Shown in pieces: positions 35,336 through 44,733 of a stretch of DNA of 64,000 bases (the first letter of the stretch is position 1; each line of letters opens with the position of its first letter). Source of the DNA: an uncultured Paracoccaceae bacterium (GTDB taxonomy: Bacteria; Pseudomonadota; Alphaproteobacteria; Rhodobacterales; Rhodobacteraceae); NCBI GenBank assembly GCA_947496535.1, contig CANMDE010000002.1, forward strand, positions 62,001 to 126,000, in the 5' to 3' direction. Below the pieces are notes generated by a model. It was not told where the DNA came from. It did no database searches and was given only the letters and a program-made list of their open reading frames with translations. The translations under genes were made by a program, and so were the position numbers.

Positions 35336-36298
35336 ATGACCCAATACCTTGATTTCGAAAAATCCCTTGCTGACATTGAAGGCAAAGCAGAGGAACTGCG
35401 CGCGCTTTCCCGCGACAACCCGGATATGGATGTTGAAAAGCAGGCGGCAGAGCTGGATAGCACCGCCACCAAAATGCTGGACAAGATCTATGGCAGCCTG
35501 ACGGCTTGGCAAAAGTGCCAGGTGGCGCGGCATCCAGAACGGCCGCATTGCATGGATTATATCAACGGGTTGTTCACCGAATACACGCCACTGGCCGGGG
35601 ATCGGAACTTTGCGGATGATCACGCGGTTATGGGCGGGATGGCCCGCTTCGACGGTAAGCCGGTGATGGTGATTGGCCATGAAAAGGGAAATGACACAAA
35701 ATCCCGGATCGAGCGGAATTTCGGCATGGCCCGCCCGGAAGGCTACCGTAAGGCAATTCGGCTAATGAACCTTGCCGACAGGTTCGGCTTGCCGGTTGTT
35801 ACGCTTGTCGACACACCCGGCGCCTACCCCGGCAAAGGGGCGGAAGAGCGTGGGCAGTCAGAAGCCATTGCCCGATCGACCGAGACATGCCTGAACCTGC
35901 GCACTCCGCTGATCAGCATCGTCATTGGCGAAGGTGGGTCCGGCGGGGCTGTTGCCTTTGCCACGGCCAATCGTGTCGCGATGCTGGAGAACTCAATCTA
36001 TTCAGTCATCAGCCCAGAAGGCTGCGCCTCGATCCTTTGGAAAGATGCTGAAAAGATGCGCGAAGCGGCAGAGGCCCTACGTCTGACCTCGACCGACCTG
36101 GCAGAACTGGGCGTTTGTGACTGGGTCATTTCAGAACCGACCGGTGGTGCACATCGCGACCCGAAAACGGCTATCAAATCTGTGGGCAAGGCGTTGGGCG
36201 AAATGTTGGCTGACCTTGACGGCAAGTCCGCCGACGATGTTCGCGCGGACCGGCGTCGCAAATATCTTGATCTGGGCGCGAAAGGTTTGGCGGCCTAA
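35336..36298 (+). CDS. accA: Acetyl-CoA carboxylase carboxyltransferase subunit alpha
   Basis: The 320-residue AccA begins [40 protein letters not shown] and has [60 protein letters not shown] and [42 protein letters not shown], all diagnostic of the crotonase-fold alpha subunit. It carboxylates acetyl-CoA to malonyl-CoA with AccD and biotinyl-AccB for fatty acid synthesis. It ends 2 bases before the convergent PPOX gene. Confidence 0.96.
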   Translation: MTQYLDFEKSLADIEGKAEELRALSRDNPDMDVEKQAAELDSTATKMLDKIYGSLTAWQKCQVARHPERPHCMDYINGLFTEYTPLAGDRNFADDHAVMGGMARFDGKPVMVIGHEKGNDTKSRIERNFGMARPEGYRKAIRLMNLADRFGLPVVTLVDTPGAYPGKGAEERGQSEAIARSTETCLNLRTPLISIVIGEGGSGGAVAFATANRVAMLENSIYSVISPEGCASILWKDAEKMREAAEALRLTSTDLAELGVCDWVISEPTGGAHRDPKTAIKSVGKALGEMLADLDGKSADDVRADRRRKYLDLGAKGLAA

Positions 36299-36300
36299 GG

Positions 36301-36909
36301 CTACCACATCGTGTTGGCCGCCCGTGCACCCCAATCCGCGTCATATTGCGGTCCGTCGAACCCAGCTTTCATCGCTTTCAACATGTCGCCAACGGTAGGA
36401 AGCCCGGCGCTTTGATCGCCTGCCGTCCAAAGCTCTGAGCGCATCAGGGCGCGGGCGCATTGGCTGTAAACCTCTGCAATCGTGATGATGATGACGCTGC
36501 GCGGGTGCTTTCCGTTCTGTTCAAACCGTTCCGTCATTTCGGGAGCGCCGCTGAGCACCGCGCTTCCGTTGATGCGGATCACATTGTTCGAACCGGGCAC
36601 CATGAACATCAGACTAATCCGCCCGTCGCGAACGATATTGCGCAGTGAATCCATGCGGTTATTGCCACGCCAATCGGGCATCAGCAGGGTCTTGTCATCC
36701 TCGACCGTCACGACCGGCCCGTCATCACCGCGCGGGCTGCCATCGGTTCCCTCCGGCCCAATCGTGCTGAGGACGCAGAAGCGCGACCTTTCAATCCATT
36801 GCTGATATGCAGGGATCAGCCGGTCAGCCACTTTGATAACCGATGCTTCACCGGGTGTACCGTAGAGTTCCTCTAGCGCCGCGATGTCGGTAACTGTTTC
36901 AACTGTCAT
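36301..36909 (-). CDS. Pyridoxamine 5'-phosphate oxidase-family flavoprotein (MSMEG_1061-like)
   Basis: The 202-residue protein has a split-barrel FMN-binding fold. IERSRFCVLSTIGPEGTDGSPRGDDGPVVTVEDDKTLLMPDWRGNNRMDSLRNIVRDGRISLMFMVPGSNNVIRINGSAVLS is characteristic of the PPOX family subgroup typified by MSMEG_1061. Members use FMN or F420-like cofactors, and physiological substrates are mostly unknown. Its start overlaps the plsC-like gene end by 11 bases, so it probably belongs to the ftsE-ftsX-plsC transcript. Confidence 0.85.
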   Translation of the reverse strand: MTVETVTDIAALEELYGTPGEASVIKVADRLIPAYQQWIERSRFCVLSTIGPEGTDGSPRGDDGPVVTVEDDKTLLMPDWRGNNRMDSLRNIVRDGRISLMFMVPGSNNVIRINGSAVLSGAPEMTERFEQNGKHPRSVIIITIAEVYSQCARALMRSELWTAGDQSAGLPTVGDMLKAMKAGFDGPQYDADWGARAANTMW

Positions 36910-37636
36910 TGGGAAAAAACCCTGCCTCGGCGTTCAGTTCGTCGCACTTGGTTTCGATGACGGTTTCCAGCCTTTGCATGAAATCCTCGACCTCCAGCCC
37001 CGGTTCGATCCTTGGCAGAAATTCGAAAACGGCGACCCCCGGTTTGCGATAAACACCGCGTTTGGGCCAGTAGACCCCGACATTCGTGGCAACTGGCACG
37101 ACTGGCTGATCCAGTTCCTTGTAAAGCGCACCGGTTCCGATCTTGTATGGTCGTTTGTCACCAGGCGGCGTCCGCGTGCCCTGCGGATAAATGATTAACT
37201 GCCCCGGGAGGGCGCGGCCTGCCTTCACATCTGCTACCATCTTCTTGATGGCCTGCCCCCGCTTACCCCGGTCCACCGGGATGCACCCGATACGCAGGCC
37301 AAATTGGCCGATGACGGGCGCGTATTTCAGGATACTTTTCATGATGAATTTGCCGCGTGGGATCGCCCCGTAGATGATCAGCACGTCAAGGAAGGACTGG
37401 TGTTTGGCTGCCACCATGACCTGATCCGTTGGCGGCTCACCCCGGATTTCGCACTTCAGCCCAATCATCCATGTGGCTGTCCAGCGGACCCAACGCGCAT
37501 ATGCATGGCACCCTGCAATCGCCCCGTCTGGGGATGCAATAGCAGCTGGCAGGTAGATCAGCCCAACAACCGGCATCGCAAGATACATCTGCCCGTTGAA
37601 GATCAGGCAGCGCAGCCACTGGATGGCATAGGTCAT
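36899..37636 (-). CDS. plsC: 1-acyl-sn-glycerol-3-phosphate acyltransferase
   Basis: The 245-residue membrane acyltransferase has N-terminal hydrophobic segments (CLIFNGQMYLAMPVVGLIYLPAAIA). The catalytic HX4D motif is AAKHQSFLDVLIIYGA near residue 85, then FIMKSILKYAPVIGQFGLRIGCIPVDRG, and the LIIYPQGTRTPPG motif near residue 155 binds the glycerol phosphate. It makes phosphatidic acid from lysophosphatidic acid at the inner membrane. Its ATG overlaps the ftsX stop (ATGA). Confidence 0.9.
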   Translation of the reverse strand: MTYAIQWLRCLIFNGQMYLAMPVVGLIYLPAAIASPDGAIAGCHAYARWVRWTATWMIGLKCEIRGEPPTDQVMVAAKHQSFLDVLIIYGAIPRGKFIMKSILKYAPVIGQFGLRIGCIPVDRGKRGQAIKKMVADVKAGRALPGQLIIYPQGTRTPPGDKRPYKIGTGALYKELDQPVVPVATNVGVYWPKRGVYRKPGVAVFEFLPRIEPGLEVEDFMQRLETVIETKCDELNAEAGFFPNDS

Positions 37637-38535
37637 GTTTGTTCCTTCAAGCGACTCAGTGCTGCCGTGCGTGTGGCGAAAAACGCCACCAGTCCGGACA
37701 GTGGCGGGATCACAATGGGCCAAAGCCATTGTGCGCCAGCAAAGCCCAACCCGGTCAAAAAACCACCCGCTACATCACCATTGGGAAGCAGCATCACGGC
37801 GATCAAACCGACAAACGCACCAGCGACGGCGCCCACGATGGCCCGCAAGGTGAACCGTCGCACAAAAGCGCGAGCAATATAGATGTCAGTTGCACCGACC
37901 AGCCGAAGAACTGCAATCACCCGTTGGTTGGCGGCGAGCGAAGCCTGCACAGCCAACGTGATCATCGCCGCAACGGCTGCTCCGATCAGCAAAAGAACGA
38001 CTGCCCCCATCGCGCGCAACCTGCTGGCGGCTGCGATCAACGGTTCGCGCCACCGGGTGTGATCATCCAGCACCGCGCCCGGCACCTCGGCCTCAAGCCG
38101 AGCCTGAAGCCCCGCTTGGTCGTATTCATCATCTGTCACAATCTCGATCAGTTGCGGGATCGGCAGAGTTTCGACAGGCAGGTCCGCCCCGAACCATGGC
38201 TCGAGCAGGGCACGTTGTTCTTCGGCGGTTAGCACATGAACGGATGCTATGCCCGGCGTTGTGTCCAAAACATTGATCGCTGCCGATAACATCGCATCCG
38301 CCTGTATCGGTGAGGCTGGCAATCGCAGGGTCGCCGCTTGCGCCAATTCTTCTGACCAACGATCGGCAACGCGGCCAGCGGACAAAGACAAAGCCAATGC
38401 AAAAACCGCCAGGGTCGCCATGGCTGCAGATACAAACACAGTCAGTCGCGCGGTGATCCCGGTTGGCGGAATGGAACGATCCGCCTGCGCATCACCCACA
38501 ACAAGATCACGGAGGGCCTGCAAGTCAATCTTCAC
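37633..38535 (-). CDS. ftsX: Cell division protein FtsX (ABC permease)
   Basis: The 300-residue protein has a cytoplasmic N-terminus, a first helix (LTVFVSAAMATLAVFALALSL), a periplasmic domain of about 110 residues and three further helices (AMGAVVLLLIGAAVAAMITLAVQ, AIVGAVAGAFVGLIAVMLL and WPIVIPPLSGLVAFFA), the FtsX topology. The region VIAVLRLVGATDIYIARAFVRRF is the typical FtsX permease loop. The GTG start at 38535 overlaps the ftsE stop (GTGA). With FtsE it regulates periplasmic peptidoglycan hydrolases at division. Confidence 0.88.
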   Translation of the reverse strand: MKIDLQALRDLVVGDAQADRSIPPTGITARLTVFVSAAMATLAVFALALSLSAGRVADRWSEELAQAATLRLPASPIQADAMLSAAINVLDTTPGIASVHVLTAEEQRALLEPWFGADLPVETLPIPQLIEIVTDDEYDQAGLQARLEAEVPGAVLDDHTRWREPLIAAASRLRAMGAVVLLLIGAAVAAMITLAVQASLAANQRVIAVLRLVGATDIYIARAFVRRFTLRAIVGAVAGAFVGLIAVMLLPNGDVAGGFLTGLGFAGAQWLWPIVIPPLSGLVAFFATRTAALSRLKEQT

Positions 38536-39206
38536 AGCTCTGCCCCCGCGTGGGTCAACTCGCCGTCTTTCAAGCGCAAGACACGGGCGTTCACATCCCC
38601 CTTGACCGTCCGGATCATGTTCAGGTCGTGGGTCGCGATCAGGATGGCTTTGCCCATACGGTTCAACTCCGCCAGCAATGTAAGCAATCGCTGCGACATC
38701 TCCCAATCGACGTTGCCGGTCGGCTCATCCGCGAGGATCACATCGGGTGACATGATGACAGCACGGGCCAAAGCAGCGCGCTGTCGTTCTCCGCCTGACA
38801 GCTCCGGCGGCAATTGATTGGCCTGTGCGCGCAAACCCACCCAGTCGAGAAGTTCGTTCAGGTTGCCCGCCACTTCGTCGGCGCGTCCCGCGACAGTCAG
38901 CGGAAGCGCAATGTTTTCGGCAATCGAAAGATGATCCAGAAACTGGCAATCCTGATGCACGACCCCAATCCGACGGCGCATCATGGCCACGCCATCGCGG
39001 TCCAGGGCGCGTGTATTCTGGCCGAAAAGGCGTACTTCACCGCGATCTGCCTGCAAATCAGCATAACATAGACGCATCAATGTGGTTTTGCCTGCACCGG
39101 ACGGGCCAGTCAAAAAATGAAACGACCCTTCAGCGAGGTCCAAAGATAGCTGAGAAAAAAGGGGTGTACCGGCATAGCCGTATGCAACCTGTTCTAGCTC
39201 GATCAC
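38532..39206 (-). CDS. ftsE: Cell division ATP-binding protein FtsE
   Basis: The 224-residue ABC ATPase has Walker A LTGPSGAGKTTLMRLCY near residue 35, the Q-loop IGVVHQDCQFLDHLSIAENIALPL, the signature ELSGGERQRAALARA and Walker B PDVILADEPTGNVD, followed by an H-loop IATHD. VHQDCQFLDH is typical of FtsE. The GTG start at 39206 has GAGGGGA 7 bases upstream; longer in-frame upstream sequence lacks a site. It is first in the ftsE-ftsX-plsC-PPOX overlapping run. Confidence 0.92.
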   Translation of the reverse strand: MIELEQVAYGYAGTPLFSQLSLDLAEGSFHFLTGPSGAGKTTLMRLCYADLQADRGEVRLFGQNTRALDRDGVAMMRRRIGVVHQDCQFLDHLSIAENIALPLTVAGRADEVAGNLNELLDWVGLRAQANQLPPELSGGERQRAALARAVIMSPDVILADEPTGNVDWEMSQRLLTLLAELNRMGKAILIATHDLNMIRTVKGDVNARVLRLKDGELTHAGAEL

Positions 39207-39373
39207 GCAATGTCCCCTCACCTTTCCATATGTTCTGCCCAAATCTGCAACAGGTTTCAATGATCTGGCCGTTCCACGAGGTGCAAATCCTTTTCGTTTG
39301 TGTCTTTGGTTGCTAGATTGCCGCAAAGCACCGTAGCGACGGTTGCGGGTTTTGCGGGCAGAAGGACAAGAAA

Positions 39374-40159
39374 ATGCGGCTAATATGCCCTAGTTGTGAT
39401 GCGCAATACGACATCGGCGATGACGTCATTCCTGAAGGTGGGCGCGACGTTCAGTGTTCAAGTTGCGCACATACGTGGTTTCAGGACAAAGAAACCGCAG
39501 CGTTTGAGGATGACGACACCCCCTTAGAAGCGCCAGAGCGTAAACCGCTGGATTCTTCTATTGCCGATATCTTGAAAGAAGAGGCCGAGCGGGAAAAATC
39601 GCTTCAGCAGGGCGGAGACGCCGCCGAGGTTGATCCTGAGTCGTCCGATTCTGAATTGGCAGAACAAACCCGGCAGCGGATTGCGCAGATGGCAAAGGAT
39701 GGCGATCAATTCGCCTCGCCCGCCGAAGTTGCGGCCGCATCCGTCGGGGCGGTAGGTGGTACCCAGCGCTCAATGCCAAGCATTGATGAAATCAACGCGA
39801 CACTCCGCGCCCGGGCCGAAGCAAGCGACCGGTCTGGTATGAATCCGATCGAGCAAATTGAAGCGGTCGAACGCCGTGGTTTCAGGCGCAGCTTCTTCAC
39901 GATCATACTGTTGGTCTTCATATTTGTTGCGCCATATGTCTTCGCGCCACAGCTGATCGAAAACCTGCCATCAGTGGGGCCATATTTGACCGGTTATGTG
40001 GAAACGATCGATCAGGGTCGTTTATGGCTGAACGAACAAGCGCAGAACTTGATGGGAATGATACCATCAGATGAAGCGCCCGCTGCAGAGACACCCGTGG
40101 ATGAACCGGCACCAACACCACCAGCCGAAACCGAACAAGCGCCAACCGACGGAAACTAA
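39374..40159 (+). CDS. Zinc-ribbon (MJ0042-type) single-pass membrane protein
   Basis: The 261-residue protein begins with a zinc ribbon, MRLICPSCDAQYDIGDDVIPEGGRDVQCSSCAHTWF, two CxxC pairs about 23 residues apart. An acidic, disordered cytoplasmic stretch follows, then one membrane helix (FFTIILLVFIFVAPYVFAPQL, about residues 177-197) and a short periplasmic part ending in a Pro/Glu/Ala-rich tail. It is a common alphaproteobacterial family next to ftsEX, divergently oriented here. Function is not established. Confidence 0.82.
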   Translation: MRLICPSCDAQYDIGDDVIPEGGRDVQCSSCAHTWFQDKETAAFEDDDTPLEAPERKPLDSSIADILKEEAEREKSLQQGGDAAEVDPESSDSELAEQTRQRIAQMAKDGDQFASPAEVAAASVGAVGGTQRSMPSIDEINATLRARAEASDRSGMNPIEQIEAVERRGFRRSFFTIILLVFIFVAPYVFAPQLIENLPSVGPYLTGYVETIDQGRLWLNEQAQNLMGMIPSDEAPAAETPVDEPAPTPPAETEQAPTDGN

Positions 40160-40178
40160 TATAGCCTTGGGGTCGGCT

Positions 40179-42815
40179 TTAGAAACGGTCGAGTAGCCGA
40201 CGCAGGTAATCGCGTTCCACTTGGGGCCGGTCCTGCTCCGCCGAACGGCGGCGCAACTCGTTCAGCAATTCTTCGGCGCGGCGGTTCACGTCCTCACCAT
40301 TAAGCATGTTGCGGTCCGTACCCAGATGCCCTTCATTGCTGGTTTCGCGACCCAGAGGATCACGTTGGCCCGGCACGGGACGTCCGTTGGCCTGATCGTT
40401 CGCATTGCCTTGACCGGGTTCGTCTTGTTCATTCTGCGCCAGCGCGTCACCAAGGGCGCGCATCCCGTTTCGTAGGGCGTCCATCGCTTCGGCCTGACGG
40501 TCAATCGCTTCGGCCAAATCCCCGCCGCGCAGCGCCTCTTCGGCACCGTCCATTGCGCCTTCGGCCCGATCAAGTGACTGACGGGCTATATCACCCGCCT
40601 CTCCGTCCAGACCGGGCAAATTACCGCGCTGGCGGCCAAGCTCGTCACGAAGCGCCTGCTGCCGTTCTGCCAAGGTTCCGGGATTCTGGCCTTCGCCACC
40701 GGCACCGCCATCATCCTGACGACCGGCTTGCCCGTTTTCACCGGGGCTTTGACCTTCACCCTGCTGACCACCAGGCTGTTGTCCCTGCTGACCTTGTTGA
40801 CCCTGTTGTCCGGGTTGCTGGCCACCGGGCTGCTGGCCTTGCTGTCCAGGCTGCTGACCGCCGGGCTGTTGCTCGCCCTGCTGCTGTCCTTCTCCTTGTT
40901 GAGAGCGTTCCTGCAGTTCGCGGAATGATTCGTCAGACAGGTCTTCCTGATCACGCAACGTGTCCGCCAATCCTTCCATGGACTGCTGTCCCGGCGAAGG
41001 CGGGCCGTTGCCTCCTTCCCCTTGGGTCACACGCAGGTTTTCCATCAGTTGGTTAAGCTGCTCCATCAACTCTTGCGCTTCGGCCATCCGGCCTTCTTCC
41101 ATCAGCTCCTGAATACGGTCCATCAACGCCTGGATTTCATCCTGCGTCACCCGATTGCCGCTTTGCTGATTGTCGCTGGGTTCGTCGGTACCGTCATCAC
41201 CGGGTTCAGCCTGTTCAGCCAACATGCGCATATAGTCGTCTGTCGCCTCGCGCAGTTCCTGCATCAGTTCCGCAATTTCTTCGTCGGATGCACCATCGCG
41301 CATGGCCTGCTCCAGACGCTCTTGCGCCCGTTCCAGACGCTCACGGGCATCGGCCAAAGTGCCATCTTCAAGCTGTACCGCCAAATCCCAAAGGGCTTTA
41401 ACGATCTCGGTCTGACCCTCGTCGTTCAGGCCGTCTGTCGCCATAGTATCCAGCCGACGGATGATGGTACGCATCCGCAGGAACGTGGTTTCGTTCGAAA
41501 ACAAGCCTTCGGGCCGGTGAGACGTTGCCCGCATGATCTGCACAACGCGTCGGGCATTGTCCTTGGCCCACATCAAATCCCGTCGCTGTTCAATAATCGA
41601 GCGGGCAAAGGGCTGGAAAAAGCGTCTACCGGGAAGCGTCATAGGTTCGGTGAGTGATTTACCGACCTGACGATTGGCATCAGTGACTTCCAGTGTGATC
41701 GTTACTGGCAGATTGGCGAGCGGGTGCTCGCTCAGGTTTTCGATCAGGAATTCGTCGAAATCGGACCTGTCGCCATTAAACGGCATAGGCAGATCAAGGA
41801 CGAGCGGCTCTATTGGGTCAGGATCTATGGCCAACCCATGACGACGATCGACAGCATCCAGATCCAGCGCAATTGTCGCGGTCCCGGACACAACGCCATA
41901 ATCATCCGAGGCCGCAAATGGTTGTGACATTTCGCCTGCGGCGTCAGCCTCGACCGGGCCTGCCAATTCGACCATTGGCGGTCCATCCGGAACAACGGTC
42001 ACGTCCCATGTGATGCCATTTTCGCCGTCAATCGAAAGCGTGCCGGATTGCGTAATATCAAACTGTTGCTGGGCATCCGAGGCAGACGCAACTTCGCCCA
42101 CGCGGCCCGAAACGGTTTCAGAGACCGTCAATGCGCCTACCTCACCATAAAGGCGAAGCGTGACTGTGCTGCCTTCGGCGATCCGTAATGGCCCCTCGGG
42201 CACATCGTTAAGGTAAATAGACGGCTTCCCAGTATAGGCCGGCGGCTCAACCCAACCTTCCCACACCGGACCGGCAGCAAGGCTTTGACCCGGCACCGTT
42301 CCCATTTCGCCAACGGTGCCAACCCTGAACAATGAGCCGAAAAACAACGCGATGACAAAGAACAGCAACGCGACAAAGCGCAAACCATATGGGTCGCGAT
42401 CGGAAATGCGCAGGTTCGGCTCTACCGCTTTGGCGTCGCGTGTTTTCAGCGCCATCCGTTCGACATGGGCACGCCAAACGGCCTCGGACGCCGGATCACC
42501 GGCACCCGTCGCCTGGATATCCGTGACCGCAGCAATCGGTCGGCCCGGCATCGCGGCATCAACACGCTCGAGCGCGTCAGAGGAATGCGGGATACGGAAC
42601 CTTCGAACACCCCAAACCAACGCGCCAAGAACGGCCACAATCGATATGACGGTGAAGGCCCAGAAAATCTCTAGCCGCACGTCATCTTGCCACCCCATCA
42701 TCAATGGGGCCATGACCACAAAAATAGCGGTCCACAAAGGCCAGAACGATCTTACGACCTGTTCAGCAATCATGCCTATCCGCGTCAACAAAACGGGCCA
42801 ACGCAGATGCTTCAT
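40179..42815 (-). CDS. TIGR02302/DUF4175 large membrane protein
   Basis: The protein of about 878 residues has two or three N-terminal helices (LWTAIFVVMAPLMM, IFWAFTVISIVAVLGALVWGV, LRFVALLFFVIALFFGSLFRVG). A periplasmic beta domain and long helical coiled-coil stretches rich in Glu/Arg/Gln follow, then a low-complexity Gln/Gly/Pro segment. The family is frequent in Rhodobacteraceae beside lysA, and function is unknown. The start is open: the ATG at 42815 lacks a ribosome binding site, but an in-frame CTG at 42836 lies 7 bases after a perfect AAGGAG, so CTG may be the true start. A TTG at 42854 is also in frame. Confidence 0.85.
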   Translation of the reverse strand: MKHLRWPVLLTRIGMIAEQVVRSFWPLWTAIFVVMAPLMMGWQDDVRLEIFWAFTVISIVAVLGALVWGVRRFRIPHSSDALERVDAAMPGRPIAAVTDIQATGAGDPASEAVWRAHVERMALKTRDAKAVEPNLRISDRDPYGLRFVALLFFVIALFFGSLFRVGTVGEMGTVPGQSLAAGPVWEGWVEPPAYTGKPSIYLNDVPEGPLRIAEGSTVTLRLYGEVGALTVSETVSGRVGEVASASDAQQQFDITQSGTLSIDGENGITWDVTVVPDGPPMVELAGPVEADAAGEMSQPFAASDDYGVVSGTATIALDLDAVDRRHGLAIDPDPIEPLVLDLPMPFNGDRSDFDEFLIENLSEHPLANLPVTITLEVTDANRQVGKSLTEPMTLPGRRFFQPFARSIIEQRRDLMWAKDNARRVVQIMRATSHRPEGLFSNETTFLRMRTIIRRLDTMATDGLNDEGQTEIVKALWDLAVQLEDGTLADARERLERAQERLEQAMRDGASDEEIAELMQELREATDDYMRMLAEQAEPGDDGTDEPSDNQQSGNRVTQDEIQALMDRIQELMEEGRMAEAQELMEQLNQLMENLRVTQGEGGNGPPSPGQQSMEGLADTLRDQEDLSDESFRELQERSQQGEGQQQGEQQPGGQQPGQQGQQPGGQQPGQQGQQGQQGQQPGGQQGEGQSPGENGQAGRQDDGGAGGEGQNPGTLAERQQALRDELGRQRGNLPGLDGEAGDIARQSLDRAEGAMDGAEEALRGGDLAEAIDRQAEAMDALRNGMRALGDALAQNEQDEPGQGNANDQANGRPVPGQRDPLGRETSNEGHLGTDRNMLNGEDVNRRAEELLNELRRRSAEQDRPQVERDYLRRLLDRF
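40735..40905. repeat. Low-complexity Gln/Gly/Pro-coding repeat inside the TIGR02302 gene
   Basis: The minus-strand translation here is built from short units such as QQPGGQQPGQQGQ repeated several times with variations. At the DNA level, CTGCTG/TTG-rich units recur. The tract is likely disordered and length-variable between strains, and reading through it is prone to slippage. Confidence 0.75.
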
Positions 42816-42858
42816 TTGATTAGGCTGATCCGTCAGCGGACCTCTCCTTGTCAAATCC

Positions 42859-44127
42859 TTATGCCAACCATTCTGGCACTGTATCGCGAGCGATCATATC
42901 TTCATAGGTAGGTCGTCGGCGGATAACTGCAAGGTGATCCCCATGTACCAGAACTTCGGGAATCATCAGCCGAGAGTTGTATTCTGACGACATGACAGCA
43001 CCATAGGCGCCAGCGGAACGAAACGCGACCAGATCGTCGGGTTTCAGGCGCGGCATTTCGCGGCCTTTGGCAAAGGTGTCGCCACTTTCACAAACCGGCC
43101 CAACAATATCGTATTTTGTAGGCTCAACGCCCGGCTGCGGCTCAATCACCGGCACGATGTCATGCCAGGCTTCGTACATTGCCGGACGAATAAGATCGTT
43201 CATCGCCCCATCCAGAATAAGAAAATCGCGGTCCTCGCCGGATTTTACATAGATGACCTTGGCCACCATCAGCCCAGCATTGCCTGAAATCAGGCGGCCC
43301 GGTTCAATCTCAATCTCGCAACCCAAGTGGCCAACCGTGCGCTGAATAAGCGCGCCATAGTCGGTTGGAACCGGCGGTGCTTCGTTGGACCGGGTGTAGG
43401 GGATGCCAAGACCGCCGCCCAGATCAAGCCTCGAAATCTCGTGCCCATCGGCCCGTAGCTGTTCGGTCAATTCGGCGACCTTCTTATAGGCCGCTTCAAA
43501 AGGTGCCAATTCAGTGAGTTGCGATCCGATATGGACGTCAATCCCAATGACCCGCAAACCGGGCAGCCGCGCAGCCATTGCGTAAACCTCGCGTGCACGC
43601 GAAATAGGAATACCGAATTTATTCTCCGACTTGCCTGTCGCAATTTTAGCGTGCGTTTTGGCGTCCACGTCAGGATTGACCCGAATGGTGATCGGCGCGA
43701 CGCAGCCGAGCGACCGCGCAACCTGATCCAACCGCTCCATTTCAGGCTCGCTTTCAACGTTGAACTGCCGGATGCCACCCTCAAGCGCTGTGCGCATCTC
43801 TTCTGCCGTTTTGCCGACGCCGGAAAACACGATGCGGTCGCCAGGAACGCCAGCGGCTTTTGCGCGAAGATATTCGCCCTGCGACACGACATCCATCCCG
43901 GCACCAGCCTGTGCGAGAACACGTAAAACCGCCTGATTGGACAGGGATTTCATGGCGAAACACACCAGATGATCCGTCCAGGACAGCGCATCGTCAAATA
44001 GCTGAAAATGCCGAAGCAGTGTTGCTGTGGAATAGACGTAGAATGGCGTACCAACAGCCGCAGCGATATCCGCTACGGGTACATCTTCGGCATGCAACAT
44101 GCCGTCGCGGTAAAGAAAATGGTCCAC
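42859..44127 (-). CDS. lysA: Diaminopimelate decarboxylase
   Basis: The 422-residue PLP enzyme catalyses the last step of lysine synthesis, meso-diaminopimelate to lysine. The N-terminal barrel carries the PLP lysine in HLVCFAMKSLSNQAVLRVLAQAGAGMDVVSQGEYLRAKAAG. Further motifs are IDVHIGSQLTELAPFEAAYKK, LDLGGGLGIPY, EPGRLISGNAGLMVAKVIYVK and the active-site cysteine block GPVCESGDTFAKGR. It lies in the argH-lipoprotein-DUF2834-lysA-TIGR02302 run, all minus strand. Confidence 0.95.
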   Translation of the reverse strand: MDHFLYRDGMLHAEDVPVADIAAAVGTPFYVYSTATLLRHFQLFDDALSWTDHLVCFAMKSLSNQAVLRVLAQAGAGMDVVSQGEYLRAKAAGVPGDRIVFSGVGKTAEEMRTALEGGIRQFNVESEPEMERLDQVARSLGCVAPITIRVNPDVDAKTHAKIATGKSENKFGIPISRAREVYAMAARLPGLRVIGIDVHIGSQLTELAPFEAAYKKVAELTEQLRADGHEISRLDLGGGLGIPYTRSNEAPPVPTDYGALIQRTVGHLGCEIEIEPGRLISGNAGLMVAKVIYVKSGEDRDFLILDGAMNDLIRPAMYEAWHDIVPVIEPQPGVEPTKYDIVGPVCESGDTFAKGREMPRLKPDDLVAFRSAGAYGAVMSSEYNSRLMIPEVLVHGDHLAVIRRRPTYEDMIARDTVPEWLA

Positions 44128-44224
44128 CTGCGCGATCCTTGTTCAAACTCGCCGACGGACATAGCAGATCATAGGTTGACGCCAAGCCAAAGTTTATTTG
44201 GCGCGTAGAAGGTTTTGAAGCTTT

Positions 44225-44563
44225 TTACAGCGGTGCCACGCTATGCCGATCTCGTTTGTAAACGATCCGTGCCCGGAAATAGAGATATAGGGGCAGACCG
44301 CAACTGACGCCTATGGCAAAAGTGGCAGGTATGGCGACCAATCCGTACCAATTTTTCGTGCGCGACACCTCGGCAATGATCCAGACCGTCAACGCGATCG
44401 CCGCAATGGTCAGATCCCAGACCAGCCCGCTGGTTGCGGCATTCACATGCCATGCATCAACCATTTTCATCAGGTCGACGCCCTCAGCGGCGAACCATGA
44501 TGAAAAGTAATACATCGGATGGGCAGCGCCCCAGATGGCCAAAATCAAGTAAACAAACCGCAT
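44225..44563 (-). CDS. DUF2834 small membrane protein
   Basis: The 112-residue protein has three membrane helices (RFVYLILAIWGAAHPMYYFSSWF, WDLTIAAIALTVWIIAE and WYGLVAIPATFAIGVSCGLPLYLYFR) with NAATSGLVWDLTI between, matching the DUF2834 family. Function is unknown. Its ATG overlaps the stop of the small lipoprotein gene (TGATG-type overlap). Confidence 0.82.
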   Translation of the reverse strand: MRFVYLILAIWGAAHPMYYFSSWFAAEGVDLMKMVDAWHVNAATSGLVWDLTIAAIALTVWIIAEVSRTKNWYGLVAIPATFAIGVSCGLPLYLYFRARIVYKRDRHSVAPL

Positions 44564-44733
44564 CAGATCCCCACCCCAACCGAAACAATTCCATTCGTTG
44601 CACCAACCGACGTATAGGTATCAACGCCGCCCGAACCGACGCTGAGACCGACATTCGCCGTGGGCCGAACCGGATCACCATCCGCGCCACATCCGGCAGC
44701 GGCCAAGATTACAAGAAACATTAGACGTTTCAT
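44563..44733 (-). CDS. Small lipoprotein between argH and DUF2834
   Basis: A 56-residue protein starts at an ATG that overlaps the argH stop (TGATG). [15 protein letters not shown] is a lipoprotein signal with the lipobox AAGC, followed by GADGDPVRPTANVGLSVGSGGVDTYTSVGATNG, a short Gly/Ser-rich mature tail. Tight overlap on both sides supports translation. Similar tiny lipoproteins occur after argH in related genomes as I recall. Function is unknown. Confidence 0.75.
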   Translation of the reverse strand: MKRLMFLVILAAAGCGADGDPVRPTANVGLSVGSGGVDTYTSVGATNGIVSVGVGI

